Positions 1 to 6,026 are shown, counted from the stretch's first letter. The stretch is 9,175 nt of DNA from Bacillota bacterium (GCA_023389295.1 JAEWEO010000001.1:1-9175); one strand, 5' to 3'. The notes: generated by a model not told the origin, from the sequence alone. Program-made: numbers and translations.

Positions 1-16
1 CATGCATTTGTCACAA

Positions 17-1507
17 TTAGATTATTTTTAAAATATCCTCAACAATTCCTTGCATTTTATTAGCATCACAGACATTTTTGTGTATAATAGGCGCATTTCG
101 AATTTCTTCGACAGCTTTCGGTATAGCGACGGAAGATACTCGTTCTAATAAAAGTGCCTGGTCATAGTCTTCCTGGGGAATATCATTCATCTGTAAAGCT
201 TCCAGTACACTATTTGCAAACTTATAAGGGCTGGCAGTAGATACGATAACCGTCTTTGTGTTATCCTCTGTTGCTTTTGCATATTTGTGATATACACTTG
301 CAGCAACTGCCGTATGCGTGTCAATAACATATCCGTTTTCACGATAAACTTCATAGATAGCTTCCTTTGTTTCTTCTTCGGTAGCCCAACCGCCTATAAA
401 GTCCTTTAAATGTTCTTTCATACTTTGATCTATCTCATATTTACCCGCTTGCGTCAGAGATTTCATAAACATTGCTGTTTTCTCAGAATCACAGTCCGCA
501 ATCTGATAAATAAGACGCTCTAAATTACTGGACACTAAAATATCCATGGAAGGGGATTTTGTTAATATGAATTCCCGGTTTCTATCGTAGCATCCGGTTT
601 GGAAAAAGTCATAGAGAACTTTATTTTCATTGGATGCACAAATCAACTTATGAATTGGAACTCCCATGCACTTTGCATAGTAAGCTGCCAGTATATTACC
701 AAAGTTACCGGTTGGTACAACGAAGTTAATTTCTTCTCCTGATGAGATCTGTTTCTTCCTATATAAAGAGACATAGGAGTAGACATAATATACGATTTGT
801 GGCACTAATCTGCCGATATTAATCGAATTCGCAGATGAGAATTGATAACCGGATTCTTTCAGACGTTTTGCAAGCTCCTGATTGTTAAACATCATCTTCA
901 CACCGGTCTGAGCATCATCAAAATTACCAATTATTCCGATTACATCCGTATTAGAGCCTTCTTGAGTTACCATTTGCTTTTCTTGGACACTACTTACCCC
1001 ATCCTTAGGATAAAATACAATAATCCTAGTACCGTCAACATCTGCAAAGCCTGATAATGCTGCTTTACCTGTATCACCAGAGGTAGCGGTAAGGATTACA
1101 ATTTCATCCTTAATGTTATTTTTCTTTGCTGCTGTCGTTAGTAAATGCGGTAATATAGACAGCGCCATGTCCTTGAATGCAATGGTTGCTCCATGAAACA
1201 ATTCCAAATAGTAATCACTACCTACTTGCTTTATTGGCGCAATTTCTTTCGTATCGAATTTCTCATCGTATGCTCTATTGATGCAATTCTTTAGCTCCTC
1301 CTCCGTATAATCCGTTAAAAAAAGCTTCATTACCTCATAAGAAATTTCACGATAATCTAATCTGGAAAGTTCCTCAAAGCTCTTTGTAAGAGTAGGTATC
1401 CTTTCCGGTACAAATAGACCTCCATCCGAAGATAAGCCCTGAAGTACAGCTTGAGAAGCTGTTACTACATTACCAGTATTTCTTGTACTCTTGTACATTA
1501 GGTTCAT
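17..1507 (-). CDS. thrC: Threonine synthase
   Basis: Cytosolic PLP enzyme that converts O-phosphohomoserine to threonine and phosphate, the last step of threonine synthesis. The N-terminus (MNLMYKSTRNTG, then TASQAVLQGLSSDGGLFVPE) is the typical threonine synthase N-terminal domain. ELFHGATIAFKD carries the PLP-binding lysine (K112 of the 496-residue form), TSGDTGK lies near 142-148, and PTGNFGN near 265-271 is the phosphate-binding loop. The length of about 496 residues fits the long bacterial/fungal subfamily rather than the shorter SAM-regulated plant-like form. A TTG at 1516 would give 499 residues, but it sits 1 nt from the AAGGGG ribosome site. The ATG at 1507 is about 10 nt from that site and matches the family start, so it is preferred. 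The gene is complete. It has its own promoter but could also be read from the upstream hydrolase gene, because no terminator separates them. No T-box-sized leader is present. Confidence 0.96.
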   Translation of the reverse strand: MNLMYKSTRNTGNVVTASQAVLQGLSSDGGLFVPERIPTLTKSFEELSRLDYREISYEVMKLFLTDYTEEELKNCINRAYDEKFDTKEIAPIKQVGSDYYLELFHGATIAFKDMALSILPHLLTTAAKKNNIKDEIVILTATSGDTGKAALSGFADVDGTRIIVFYPKDGVSSVQEKQMVTQEGSNTDVIGIIGNFDDAQTGVKMMFNNQELAKRLKESGYQFSSANSINIGRLVPQIVYYVYSYVSLYRKKQISSGEEINFVVPTGNFGNILAAYYAKCMGVPIHKLICASNENKVLYDFFQTGCYDRNREFILTKSPSMDILVSSNLERLIYQIADCDSEKTAMFMKSLTQAGKYEIDQSMKEHLKDFIGGWATEEETKEAIYEVYRENGYVIDTHTAVAASVYHKYAKATEDNTKTVIVSTASPYKFANSVLEALQMNDIPQEDYDQALLLERVSSVAIPKAVEEIRNAPIIHKNVCDANKMQGIVEDILKII

Positions 1508-1621
1508 CACTTTCAATCCCCTTTTCTATGATTTCACTACCCTTAGCTTTAGCTTCAACTTTATTATTAACCTTAGATATCAGTATGAAGTATGTAAATA
1601 TTAGCTGGGCAAGTTTCATTG

Positions 1622-1650
1622 ATTATAACACGGCTATTCTTCGGATACAA
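1622..1650 (-). promoter_or_regulatory. SigA-type promoter of thrC
   Basis: On the minus strand the -10 is a perfect TATAAT (1622-1627) preceded by TGT, which makes it an extended -10. The -35 is TTGTAT (1645-1650), and the spacer is exactly 17 nt. Predicted start is near 1615, giving a leader of about 108 nt before the thrC ATG. It lies 5 bases beyond the stop codon of the upstream hydrolase gene. Confidence 0.7.
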
Positions 1651-1654
1651 TACT

Positions 1655-2578
1655 TTATCTATTTTTGTAGAACTCATGTCCTCCATGTTGAAATAGCCAT
1701 TTCAGGTTATTATCAAACCACGCTGCACTTGAGGATGTAGTTCTTTTTCTAGCAATAAAATAGAGTGCACCATCAGAATAGTCTTCTCCATCCATTGCTC
1801 TTTCTACTGCTTTCTTACTTTCTTTTGATACACTTACTTCCCAGTATCTATTATTTGCAATAGGTGAAAACTGATAATCACCATCCACCTCTTGGAAAAT
1901 AACTTCTTCTGCTGTATCGGGAAACTCATCATCTGCCATACGATTGAAGATTACATTAGCAATCAATATTTTACCCACCATATCCTCACCGGAGGCCTCG
2001 GCTTCCACAATCCGTTCCAGCATTTTTATTTCCTCACTCTTGACGGTAATCACAGAGTTACTAGAAGCCACCGTAACGGTATAGTTCCTTGTGGATTTTT
2101 TATCCGTAATTTTCTTAGCTGTAGCTTTCTTAGTGGTACCAACTGCCTTTTTACCATTCACTTTGACAATATTATTCATTGACCCCATAAGACGATCAAA
2201 GGTATCTGTATCCATTGCATTTCCTAAAAACCATACGGTATTATTATCCTCAGGTGTTAGAACTGCTGTACCCTCTTCTGTAGTTTCCGTAGTTGTCTGT
2301 CCATCCATAATACTATATGGATTGATAATATCGGTGTCGACCAATCTCTCTGCGAGTGCAGTACTTCTGGGCTGGTAAACCCCTTCAATAGCTAATTGTT
2401 CAGTTTCTTCTTGGGTTTGTTCGTTCATGTCTGCTGCTGTTGTTTTGATGTTATAAAAAACATCGGAGCCCAGCACAAGCATTAGAACGGACAACATATA
2501 TGCAGTAACAACCATAATAATTCCATGCTGGCTTTCATGCATTTTTCTCTTTTGAAGAAACGAATATATAAATGTCAT
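1655..2578 (-). CDS. Membrane-anchored SleB/CwlJ-family cell wall hydrolase
   Basis: Peptidoglycan hydrolase of the Hydrolase_2 (SleB/CwlJ) family, 307 residues. A short basic N-terminus is followed by one hydrophobic segment at about 19-38, which acts as an uncleaved anchor or signal. Residues 45-180 are a low-complexity, Thr/Glu/Lys-rich linker. The catalytic domain spans about 185-305: LERIVEAEASGED carries the conserved acidic pair (E192/E194; E194 aligns with the catalytic Glu of the family), followed by VIFNRM, DYQFSP, GALYF and a C-terminal HEFY. Family members are best known as spore cortex lytic enzymes. Here the linker has no recognisable PG_binding repeat, and the promoter is vegetative, so a role in vegetative wall turnover is at least as likely (inference). 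The ATG at 2578 has AGAGGA about 7 nt upstream. No terminator follows the stop. Confidence 0.88.
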   Translation of the reverse strand: MTFIYSFLQKRKMHESQHGIIMVVTAYMLSVLMLVLGSDVFYNIKTTAADMNEQTQEETEQLAIEGVYQPRSTALAERLVDTDIINPYSIMDGQTTTETTEEGTAVLTPEDNNTVWFLGNAMDTDTFDRLMGSMNNIVKVNGKKAVGTTKKATAKKITDKKSTRNYTVTVASSNSVITVKSEEIKMLERIVEAEASGEDMVGKILIANVIFNRMADDEFPDTAEEVIFQEVDGDYQFSPIANNRYWEVSVSKESKKAVERAMDGEDYSDGALYFIARKRTTSSSAAWFDNNLKWLFQHGGHEFYKNR

Positions 2579-2642
2579 AGTCTTTCCTCTTTTCTAAAAT
2601 TTGAAATGCCTTTCTTTTACTTTCCATTAATTGGAATAATTG

Positions 2643-2662
2643 ATAATGCTATCATGCATTAT
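2643..2662. promoter_or_regulatory. Dyad over the -10 and start site of the hydrolase promoter
   Basis: Perfect 7-bp inverted repeat ATAATGC / GCATTAT with a 6-nt centre (TATCAT). One arm overlaps the -10 hexamer and the other falls just past the predicted start. This is the classic position for a repressor operator. A second short dyad, TTCCA / TGGAA, lies at 2622-2636 within the leader. No regulator is identified. Confidence 0.4.
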
Positions 2663-2686
2663 AGGCAACCTTAATTTTTGTGTCAA
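2658..2686 (-). promoter_or_regulatory. Perfect-consensus SigA promoter of the hydrolase gene
   Basis: On the minus strand, TTGACA (2681-2686), 17 nt, then TATAAT (2658-2663): an exact match to the vegetative consensus in both hexamers and spacing. Predicted start is near 2651, with a 5' leader of about 73 nt. Confidence 0.85.
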
Positions 2687-2930
2687 TAATCAAACCTCAA
2701 TTTCGTTAGATACACCGAGATATTATTTCCATCATTTTACACTAGAGGAGATATGTAACAAATTTTGGATACCTTATTCCATATTTTATTATGCAGTTTG
2801 TACAGTCTAATTTTAACAATTTGTTAACTACTTATTAAATATTTTACGCCCAAATTTTAACTTTTATACATATTCTACTGCTTTAGTACGATTTACAATG
2901 AAAAAACTAGACATACTTAATAAAAAAGCC
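2687..2930. other. Gene-free AT-rich divergent spacer
   Basis: Central part of the 470-base gap between the hydrolase gene and the AP2-like gene. It carries no credible ORF with a ribosome site on either strand. Apart from the palindrome at 2813-2828, no structure was recognised. The AT content is high, so isolated -10-like hexamers here are not informative. Confidence 0.6.
2813..2828. repeat. Palindromic site 1, TTAACAATTTGTTAAC
   Basis: TTAACAA-T-TTGTTAA is a perfect 15-bp palindrome with a single central base; one further base (C) is shared with site 2. It lies 235 bases upstream of the AP2-like gene. The identical 16-mer recurs 118 bp downstream. The form suggests a dimeric-protein binding site. 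Confidence 0.6.
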
Positions 2931-2946
2931 TTAACAATTTGTTAAC
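2931..2946. repeat. Palindromic site 2, identical to site 1
   Basis: Exact copy of the 16-mer at 2813-2828. It ends 25 bases before the -35 of the AP2-like gene promoter, so it is placed like an upstream regulatory site. It is immediately preceded by TAAAAAAGCCT, an 11-mer that also occurs at 3904-3914 next to site 3. Confidence 0.6.
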
Positions 2947-2971
2947 ATTTGTCATTTTCTAGGGTCGTTTC

Positions 2972-3000
2972 TTGCAGTTTTCTTTAATATCTGCTATATT
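2972..3000 (+). promoter_or_regulatory. SigA-type promoter of the AP2-like gene
   Basis: TTGCAG (2972-2977), 17-nt spacer, TATATT (2995-3000). Predicted start is near 3007, giving a leader of about 42 nt that contains the 3016-3030 dyad and the AGGAGG at 3035-3040. Confidence 0.65.
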
Positions 3001-3015
3001 AAAAATTCAAAGAGA

Positions 3016-3030
3016 TTTCGAACATCGAAA
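3016..3030. promoter_or_regulatory. Dyad TTTCGA-ACA-TCGAAA in the AP2-like gene leader
   Basis: Perfect 6-bp inverted repeat with a 3-nt centre, starting about 9 nt after the predicted transcription start and ending 4 nt before the AGGAGG. It could be a repressor operator just inside the transcript or a small hairpin beside the ribosome site. It is not a match to the Gram-positive LexA box, because the GTTCG half is absent. Confidence 0.4.
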
Positions 3031-3048
3031 AGACAGGAGGCATTCTTT

Positions 3049-3849
3049 ATGCTGCCCGGAGTATATCATGCTACAAAAAAAAATGGAGAGTCTTATTACC
3101 GTGCTTCCATAACATATGGTGCAAAGCATATTAGCCTTGGAAGTTATACAAATGAGCTCTCGGCTCATGATGCGTATCAAATGGCATGCCAGCTTTTATC
3201 ACCAACCTCAGAGGAAACAATAGAGAGTTACTCCACAAAGAAAATGCTTCCTTTTACCAAATGGGTAATACTAATTAATTATAGAGATAATAAAATATAT
3301 TTTAAAAATCCGATTTACATAAAAAAGCGATATTTTCTCTACTATATTAATTATGAGACTTGCCTTAAGTTTGACGTTGATGATCTTTTCTACTATGCTC
3401 ATCATAAAATCATGAAACGAGGGGGGCATTTATTTGTAAACGACTATGGTATGCAAGTTAATATTTCTTCCCGTTATGGCATAAAAAATTATGCAGTTTT
3501 AGGGAAAGACTATAACTTTATAAATGGCGATTGTTATGATTTTAGGTATCATAATATAGAAATAATTAATTCTTTCCATGGAGTATCAAAGGTCCTTCAT
3601 AAAGGACAGTACATTTATCTAACAAAAATACATATCATTGGTGATTATTTTGTTGGACGTTATCAAACGGAGATTGAAGCAGCTGTAGCTTATAATAAGG
3701 CCGCTCTACTGCTTAAGAATAGTGGACTGAAAAAGAATTTCCCCCTTAATTTTATTGAGGGCTTAGACGAGATTGCCTATGCTGCTTTATTTCAAAAGCT
3801 GCGAATATCTAAAAATTTGATAGAATATGCTAAATCTAGGATCATTTAA
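3049..3849 (+). CDS. Two-AP2-domain protein with degenerate HNH-like core
   Basis: 266 residues, no signal peptide or membrane segment. Residues 3-50 (PGVYHATKKNGESYYRAS, then ISLGSYTNELSAHDAY) follow the AP2/ERF three-strand-plus-helix pattern. Residues 177-235 (HGVSKV, IHIIGDYFVGRYQTEIEAA, VAYNKAA) are a second, better-preserved AP2 domain. The core, about 95-175, ends in FINGDCYDFRYHNIEI. This aligns with the DHINGxxxDNRxxNLR signature of HNH homing endonucleases, with the catalytic His replaced by Phe157 and the DNR Asn by Phe165. Bacterial and phage AP2 domains usually accompany HNH nucleases and bind DNA. Loss of the His suggests a non-cutting DNA-binding protein, perhaps a regulator (inference). 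It is a single gene with an ideal AGGAGG 8 nt before the ATG. The promoter is upstream, and copies of one palindrome lie on both sides of the gene. Fold assignment rests on motif reading only. Confidence 0.75.
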   Translation: MLPGVYHATKKNGESYYRASITYGAKHISLGSYTNELSAHDAYQMACQLLSPTSEETIESYSTKKMLPFTKWVILINYRDNKIYFKNPIYIKKRYFLYYINYETCLKFDVDDLFYYAHHKIMKRGGHLFVNDYGMQVNISSRYGIKNYAVLGKDYNFINGDCYDFRYHNIEIINSFHGVSKVLHKGQYIYLTKIHIIGDYFVGRYQTEIEAAVAYNKAALLLKNSGLKKNFPLNFIEGLDEIAYAALFQKLRISKNLIEYAKSRII

Positions 3850-3883
3850 GTACCATAGCATGCATAGTTAAAATTTGTAATTG

Positions 3884-3898
3884 TTAACAATGTTTTAA
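3884..3898. repeat. Palindromic site 3, 13/15 match to sites 1 and 2
   Basis: TTAACAATGTTTTAA, two changes from the upstream sites. It overlaps the 12-bp perfect palindrome ATTGTTAACAAT (3880-3891). It lies 35 bases after the AP2-like stop codon and 37 bases before the -10 at 3936, so it is positioned upstream of a second promoter much as site 2 is. The TAAAAAAGCCT 11-mer follows at 3904-3914. The core TTGTTAAC was seen only at these three places in the window. Confidence 0.5.
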
Positions 3899-3932
3899 TT
3901 TTTTAAAAAAGCCTACCTTTTTTATGTTTTTA

Positions 3933-3941
3933 TGTTATAAT
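3933..3941 (+). promoter_or_regulatory. Extended -10 promoter downstream of the AP2-like gene
   Basis: TGTTATAAT: a perfect -10 hexamer (3936-3941) with the TG extension. The -35 region (about 3913-3918) does not match consensus, so strength rests on the extended -10. Predicted start is near 3948. The only thing downstream on this strand is the hairpin at 3981-4065, then antisense sequence to the histidine kinase gene. Confidence 0.45.
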
Positions 3942-3947
3942 GTGGAT

Positions 3948-4070
3948 ATATATTTTTCTTCTTCCGTTTTCATAGTTCGTAAATTGAAGCCATCATTATC
4001 TCCAAAAGGTTCCTAGTGCATCCGAAATGTACTGACTTACCTATGGAGTTTTGATGGCTCAATTTATTTT
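3948..4070 (+). ncRNA. Candidate structured small RNA or long-stem terminator
   Basis: From the predicted start at 3948 a pyrimidine-rich 5' segment leads into a long nested hairpin. Outer stem: AAATTG (3981-3986) and AGCCATCA (3988-3995) pair with TGATGGCT (4052-4059) and CAATTT (4060-4065), 14 bp with one bulged A. Middle: CTCCA (4000-4004) pairs with TGGAG (4044-4048), then GGT with ACC. Tip: AGTGCAT (4015-4021) pairs with ATGTACT (4027-4033) around a 5-nt loop. The tip contains a G-U pair on the + strand that becomes an A-C mismatch on the minus strand, which favours a + strand RNA. A T-rich tail (ATTTATTTTAT) follows. No known RNA family was recognised. Alternatives are the terminator of the AP2-like gene or a copy of an intergenic repeat. 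Confidence 0.4.
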
Positions 4071-4076
4071 ATACTA

Positions 4077-5162
4077 CTATTGTCTACCCGGTTCCTCCTT
4101 TAATTCTACCCGAAATACTGTTCCCTCTTTATCGCTTTTAGCCGTTATTTTTCCATGATGCATTTCGATAATGCTCTGGGCTATTGCCAGTCCTAAACCA
4201 CTACCCCCGGTTTCACTAGATCTTGAGGATTCCACACGATAAAACCGTTGAAATATTCTTTCTAAGTCCTCCGGTGGAATAGCAATTCCATAATTGATAA
4301 TGGAGATGACTACTCCATCATCCTTCTTTTCCAAACGTATGAGTATCTGTTTTCCATCTCTTCCATATTTAATAGCATTGCTGATTAGGTTTGCAAACGC
4401 TCTGGCCAATAAATCTCCATCTGCTTTGATTACTGCTGATAAATGCGAAGCTTCAAATTCATAACTCAAACTATATTCTGCAAAGCTAGGATAAAATTCA
4501 TCTACCAGCTGATTCATTAACTTTACAATATCCACCTCACTATAGGAAGCCTTAACTTCTCCAAAATTGAACTTTGTAAAGGTAAATAAATCATCAATTA
4601 ATTTTTCTAAACGCTTCGACTTACTATAAGCAATACCGATGTACTTCATCTGCGTATCCTGTGCCAACACCTTAGAGGATACCAAGTCCAAATAGCCAAT
4701 GATAGAGGTAAGAGGCGTTCGAAGATCATGAGCTATGCTTGTTATCAACTCATTTTTGGCATATTCAATCCGACGTTCATTTTCCATAATCTCTTTGATA
4801 TCATCCGCCATTTGGTTTAGTTTTTCTGCCAAATAAGCAAATTCATCCTCATTTCTTATATCAATCCGGTTGTCCAAATTCCCCTGAGATATCTGATTAA
4901 TTCCATCGGAAATCTCTTTAATATAATTTATAAACTTCTTTGTAAGCAGTAAGAAATAAGTGATAAATAACGTGATTCCACCACAAATGGTTATAATGGC
5001 CAATAATATTATGGAAGCCCTTGATTCTATAGGTTTTTTCTGCCATATTAGAATATACATTCCAATATAAAATACGGTTATGGTTAATACTGTATATAAT
5101 AAGCTTAAAAGACTATATAGTACAATTTCAAAGCGAAAGCTCTTGAAAATATTATTCTTCAA
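4077..5162 (-). CDS. VanS-like sensor histidine kinase
   Basis: Membrane histidine kinase that would phosphorylate the regulator encoded just upstream. Numbering from the longest form (TTG at 5174, 365 residues): membrane segments at about 17-43 and 54-77 with only a short extracellular loop, HAMP at about 78-132, H-box SIAHDLRTPLTSIIGYL with phospho-acceptor H149, N-box NLISNAIKYG (262-271), F-box IFQRFYR and G2 box GGSGLGLAIA. The G1 box reads NYGIAIP, with Asn where DxGxG kinases have Asp, as in several VanS-like kinases. The short loop suggests sensing at or within the membrane. No ATG is available near the start. The TTG at 5174 directly abuts GGGGAG, while the TTG at 5162 is 12 nt from it and is preferred, giving an 11-nt overlap with the regulator gene and 361 residues. 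The signal is unknown and no van resistance genes are adjacent. Confidence 0.92.
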   Translation of the reverse strand: MKNNIFKSFRFEIVLYSLLSLLYTVLTITVFYIGMYILIWQKKPIESRASIILLAIITICGGITLFITYFLLLTKKFINYIKEISDGINQISQGNLDNRIDIRNEDEFAYLAEKLNQMADDIKEIMENERRIEYAKNELITSIAHDLRTPLTSIIGYLDLVSSKVLAQDTQMKYIGIAYSKSKRLEKLIDDLFTFTKFNFGEVKASYSEVDIVKLMNQLVDEFYPSFAEYSLSYEFEASHLSAVIKADGDLLARAFANLISNAIKYGRDGKQILIRLEKKDDGVVISIINYGIAIPPEDLERIFQRFYRVESSRSSETGGSGLGLAIAQSIIEMHHGKITAKSDKEGTVFRVELKEEPGRQ

Positions 5163-5853
5163 TTTTATAGCCAACTCCCCATACAGTTTTAATTATTTGT
5201 GCATTGCGTGAATCCATTTCTATTTTTTCTCGGATGCGGCGTATATGAACCATCACCGTGTTATTGGCTTCATACATCTTCTCATTCCAAACTCTTTCAA
5301 AGATGTCATCCGTGGAAAATACTCTACCCACATTACTGGCAAGAAGATATAAAATATCAAACTCAATGGGCGTCAACTTAACATCCTTCCCATAAGAGGT
5401 TACTTTATGGCTATCCTTATTAATGATTAAATGATCCAGAACAATTTCTCTGTCCTGTTTTTCTTCATGAGAACTAGGATTAAATTTTGTAAATCGTCGT
5501 AATTGTGATTTTACACGAGCCGTTAATTCAAGTGGGTTAAAGGGTTTTATAACATAATCGTCCGCCCCGGTACCAAGTCCAATAATTTTATCAATATCAG
5601 CCGATTTAGCACTTAGCATTATGATTGGAATTGTGCTTGTCTCTCTAATTTTTTTACACATAGAAAGACCATCCATACCCGGCATCATAATATCTAAAAT
5701 CACTAATTTAATATCTACTGTTTCTAGTATTTGAAGTCCTTCTCTGGCACTATTGGCTTTTCGAACGAGATACCCCTCACTAACCAAATGGATTTCCACA
5801 AGATCTGCAATATCCTTATCATCATCCACAACTAATATCTGAATTTGTTCCAT
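5152..5853 (-). CDS. VanR-like OmpR-family response regulator
   Basis: 233-residue cytosolic transcription factor. The receiver domain, about 1-115, has the acidic pocket DDD (10-12), phospho-acceptor D54 in VILDIMMPGMDG, switch residue S81 and K103 in VIKPF. The C-terminal winged helix, about 135-232, includes LTPIEFDILYLLASN and the DNA-recognition region NNTVMVHIRRIREKIE, ending IKTVWGVGYKIEE, which is very close to the VanR pattern. It is translated first and is coupled by overlap with the kinase gene, so the pair forms one operon. The ATG at 5853 has AGGAGG (5863-5868) 9 nt upstream. Targets are unknown; a 17-bp palindrome upstream is one candidate site, although OmpR-family proteins more often bind direct repeats. 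Confidence 0.94.
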   Translation of the reverse strand: MEQIQILVVDDDKDIADLVEIHLVSEGYLVRKANSAREGLQILETVDIKLVILDIMMPGMDGLSMCKKIRETSTIPIIMLSAKSADIDKIIGLGTGADDYVIKPFNPLELTARVKSQLRRFTKFNPSSHEEKQDREIVLDHLIINKDSHKVTSYGKDVKLTPIEFDILYLLASNVGRVFSTDDIFERVWNEKMYEANNTVMVHIRRIREKIEMDSRNAQIIKTVWGVGYKIEE

Positions 5854-5906
5854 TCTCTTGTGCCTCCTACTATCTAAAACATAAATGATAAACCAAACTT
5901 ACCAAT

Positions 5907-5915
5907 ATAATACCA
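5907..5915 (-). promoter_or_regulatory. Probable extended -10 promoter of the two-component operon
   Basis: On the minus strand, TGGTATTAT: a 5/6 match to TATAAT with TG extension. No good -35 at 16-18 nt, which may mean the promoter depends on an activator. Predicted start is near 5900, about 46 nt before the regulator ATG. Confidence 0.4.
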
Positions 5916-5944
5916 TAGGCATATAGAAAAATCCTTACATTTTT

Positions 5945-5961
5945 CTTAATCCTGGATTAAG
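5945..5961. promoter_or_regulatory. 17-bp perfect palindrome between the regulator and rnpB promoters
   Basis: CTTAATCC-T-GGATTAAG: 8-bp arms around one base. With a single-base centre it cannot fold as a hairpin, so a protein-binding site is more likely. It is centred about 53 bp upstream of the predicted regulator start and ends 29 bp before the rnpB -35, so it could serve either promoter. Confidence 0.45.
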
Positions 5962-5990
5962 TAATTGTGCGTACTTTCCATTAAATTTCA

Positions 5991-6019
5991 TTTACTTTTT
6001 TTTAAAGTCGTGGTAGAAT
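5991..6019 (+). promoter_or_regulatory. Promoter of rnpB
   Basis: TTTACT (5991-5996), 17-nt spacer, TAGAAT (6014-6019) with a TGG extension before the -10. Predicted start is near 6026, which coincides with the 5' end of the P1 stem of RNase P RNA. Confidence 0.7.
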
Positions 6020-6026
6020 ACAACCT

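Noticed and set aside
1508..1615. T-box or amino-acid riboswitch in the thrC leader
   Set aside because: The leader is only about 108 nt, has no T-box sequence, and no terminator or antiterminator stem was found.
1470..1619. 49-codon frame on the minus strand (begins MKLAQLIFTYFILIS) overlapping the start of thrC, a possible leader peptide
   Set aside because: Its ATG lies only 3 nt past the TATAAT and before the predicted transcript start, it has no ribosome site, and it has no run of Thr or Ile codons as an attenuator peptide would.
1892..2378. Two + strand frames of about 95 codons antisense to the hydrolase gene
   Set aside because: No ribosome sites or recognisable domains; mirror frames of a well-supported coding region.
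3016..3030. LexA (SOS) box at the AP2-like gene
   Set aside because: Contains CGAAC but not the required GTTCG partner at the right distance.
2813..3898. Insertion sequence or CRISPR array signalled by the repeated palindromes
   Set aside because: Three copies with unequal spacing (118 bp and about 950 bp), no spacer regularity, no transposase and no target-site duplication; regulatory sites fit better.
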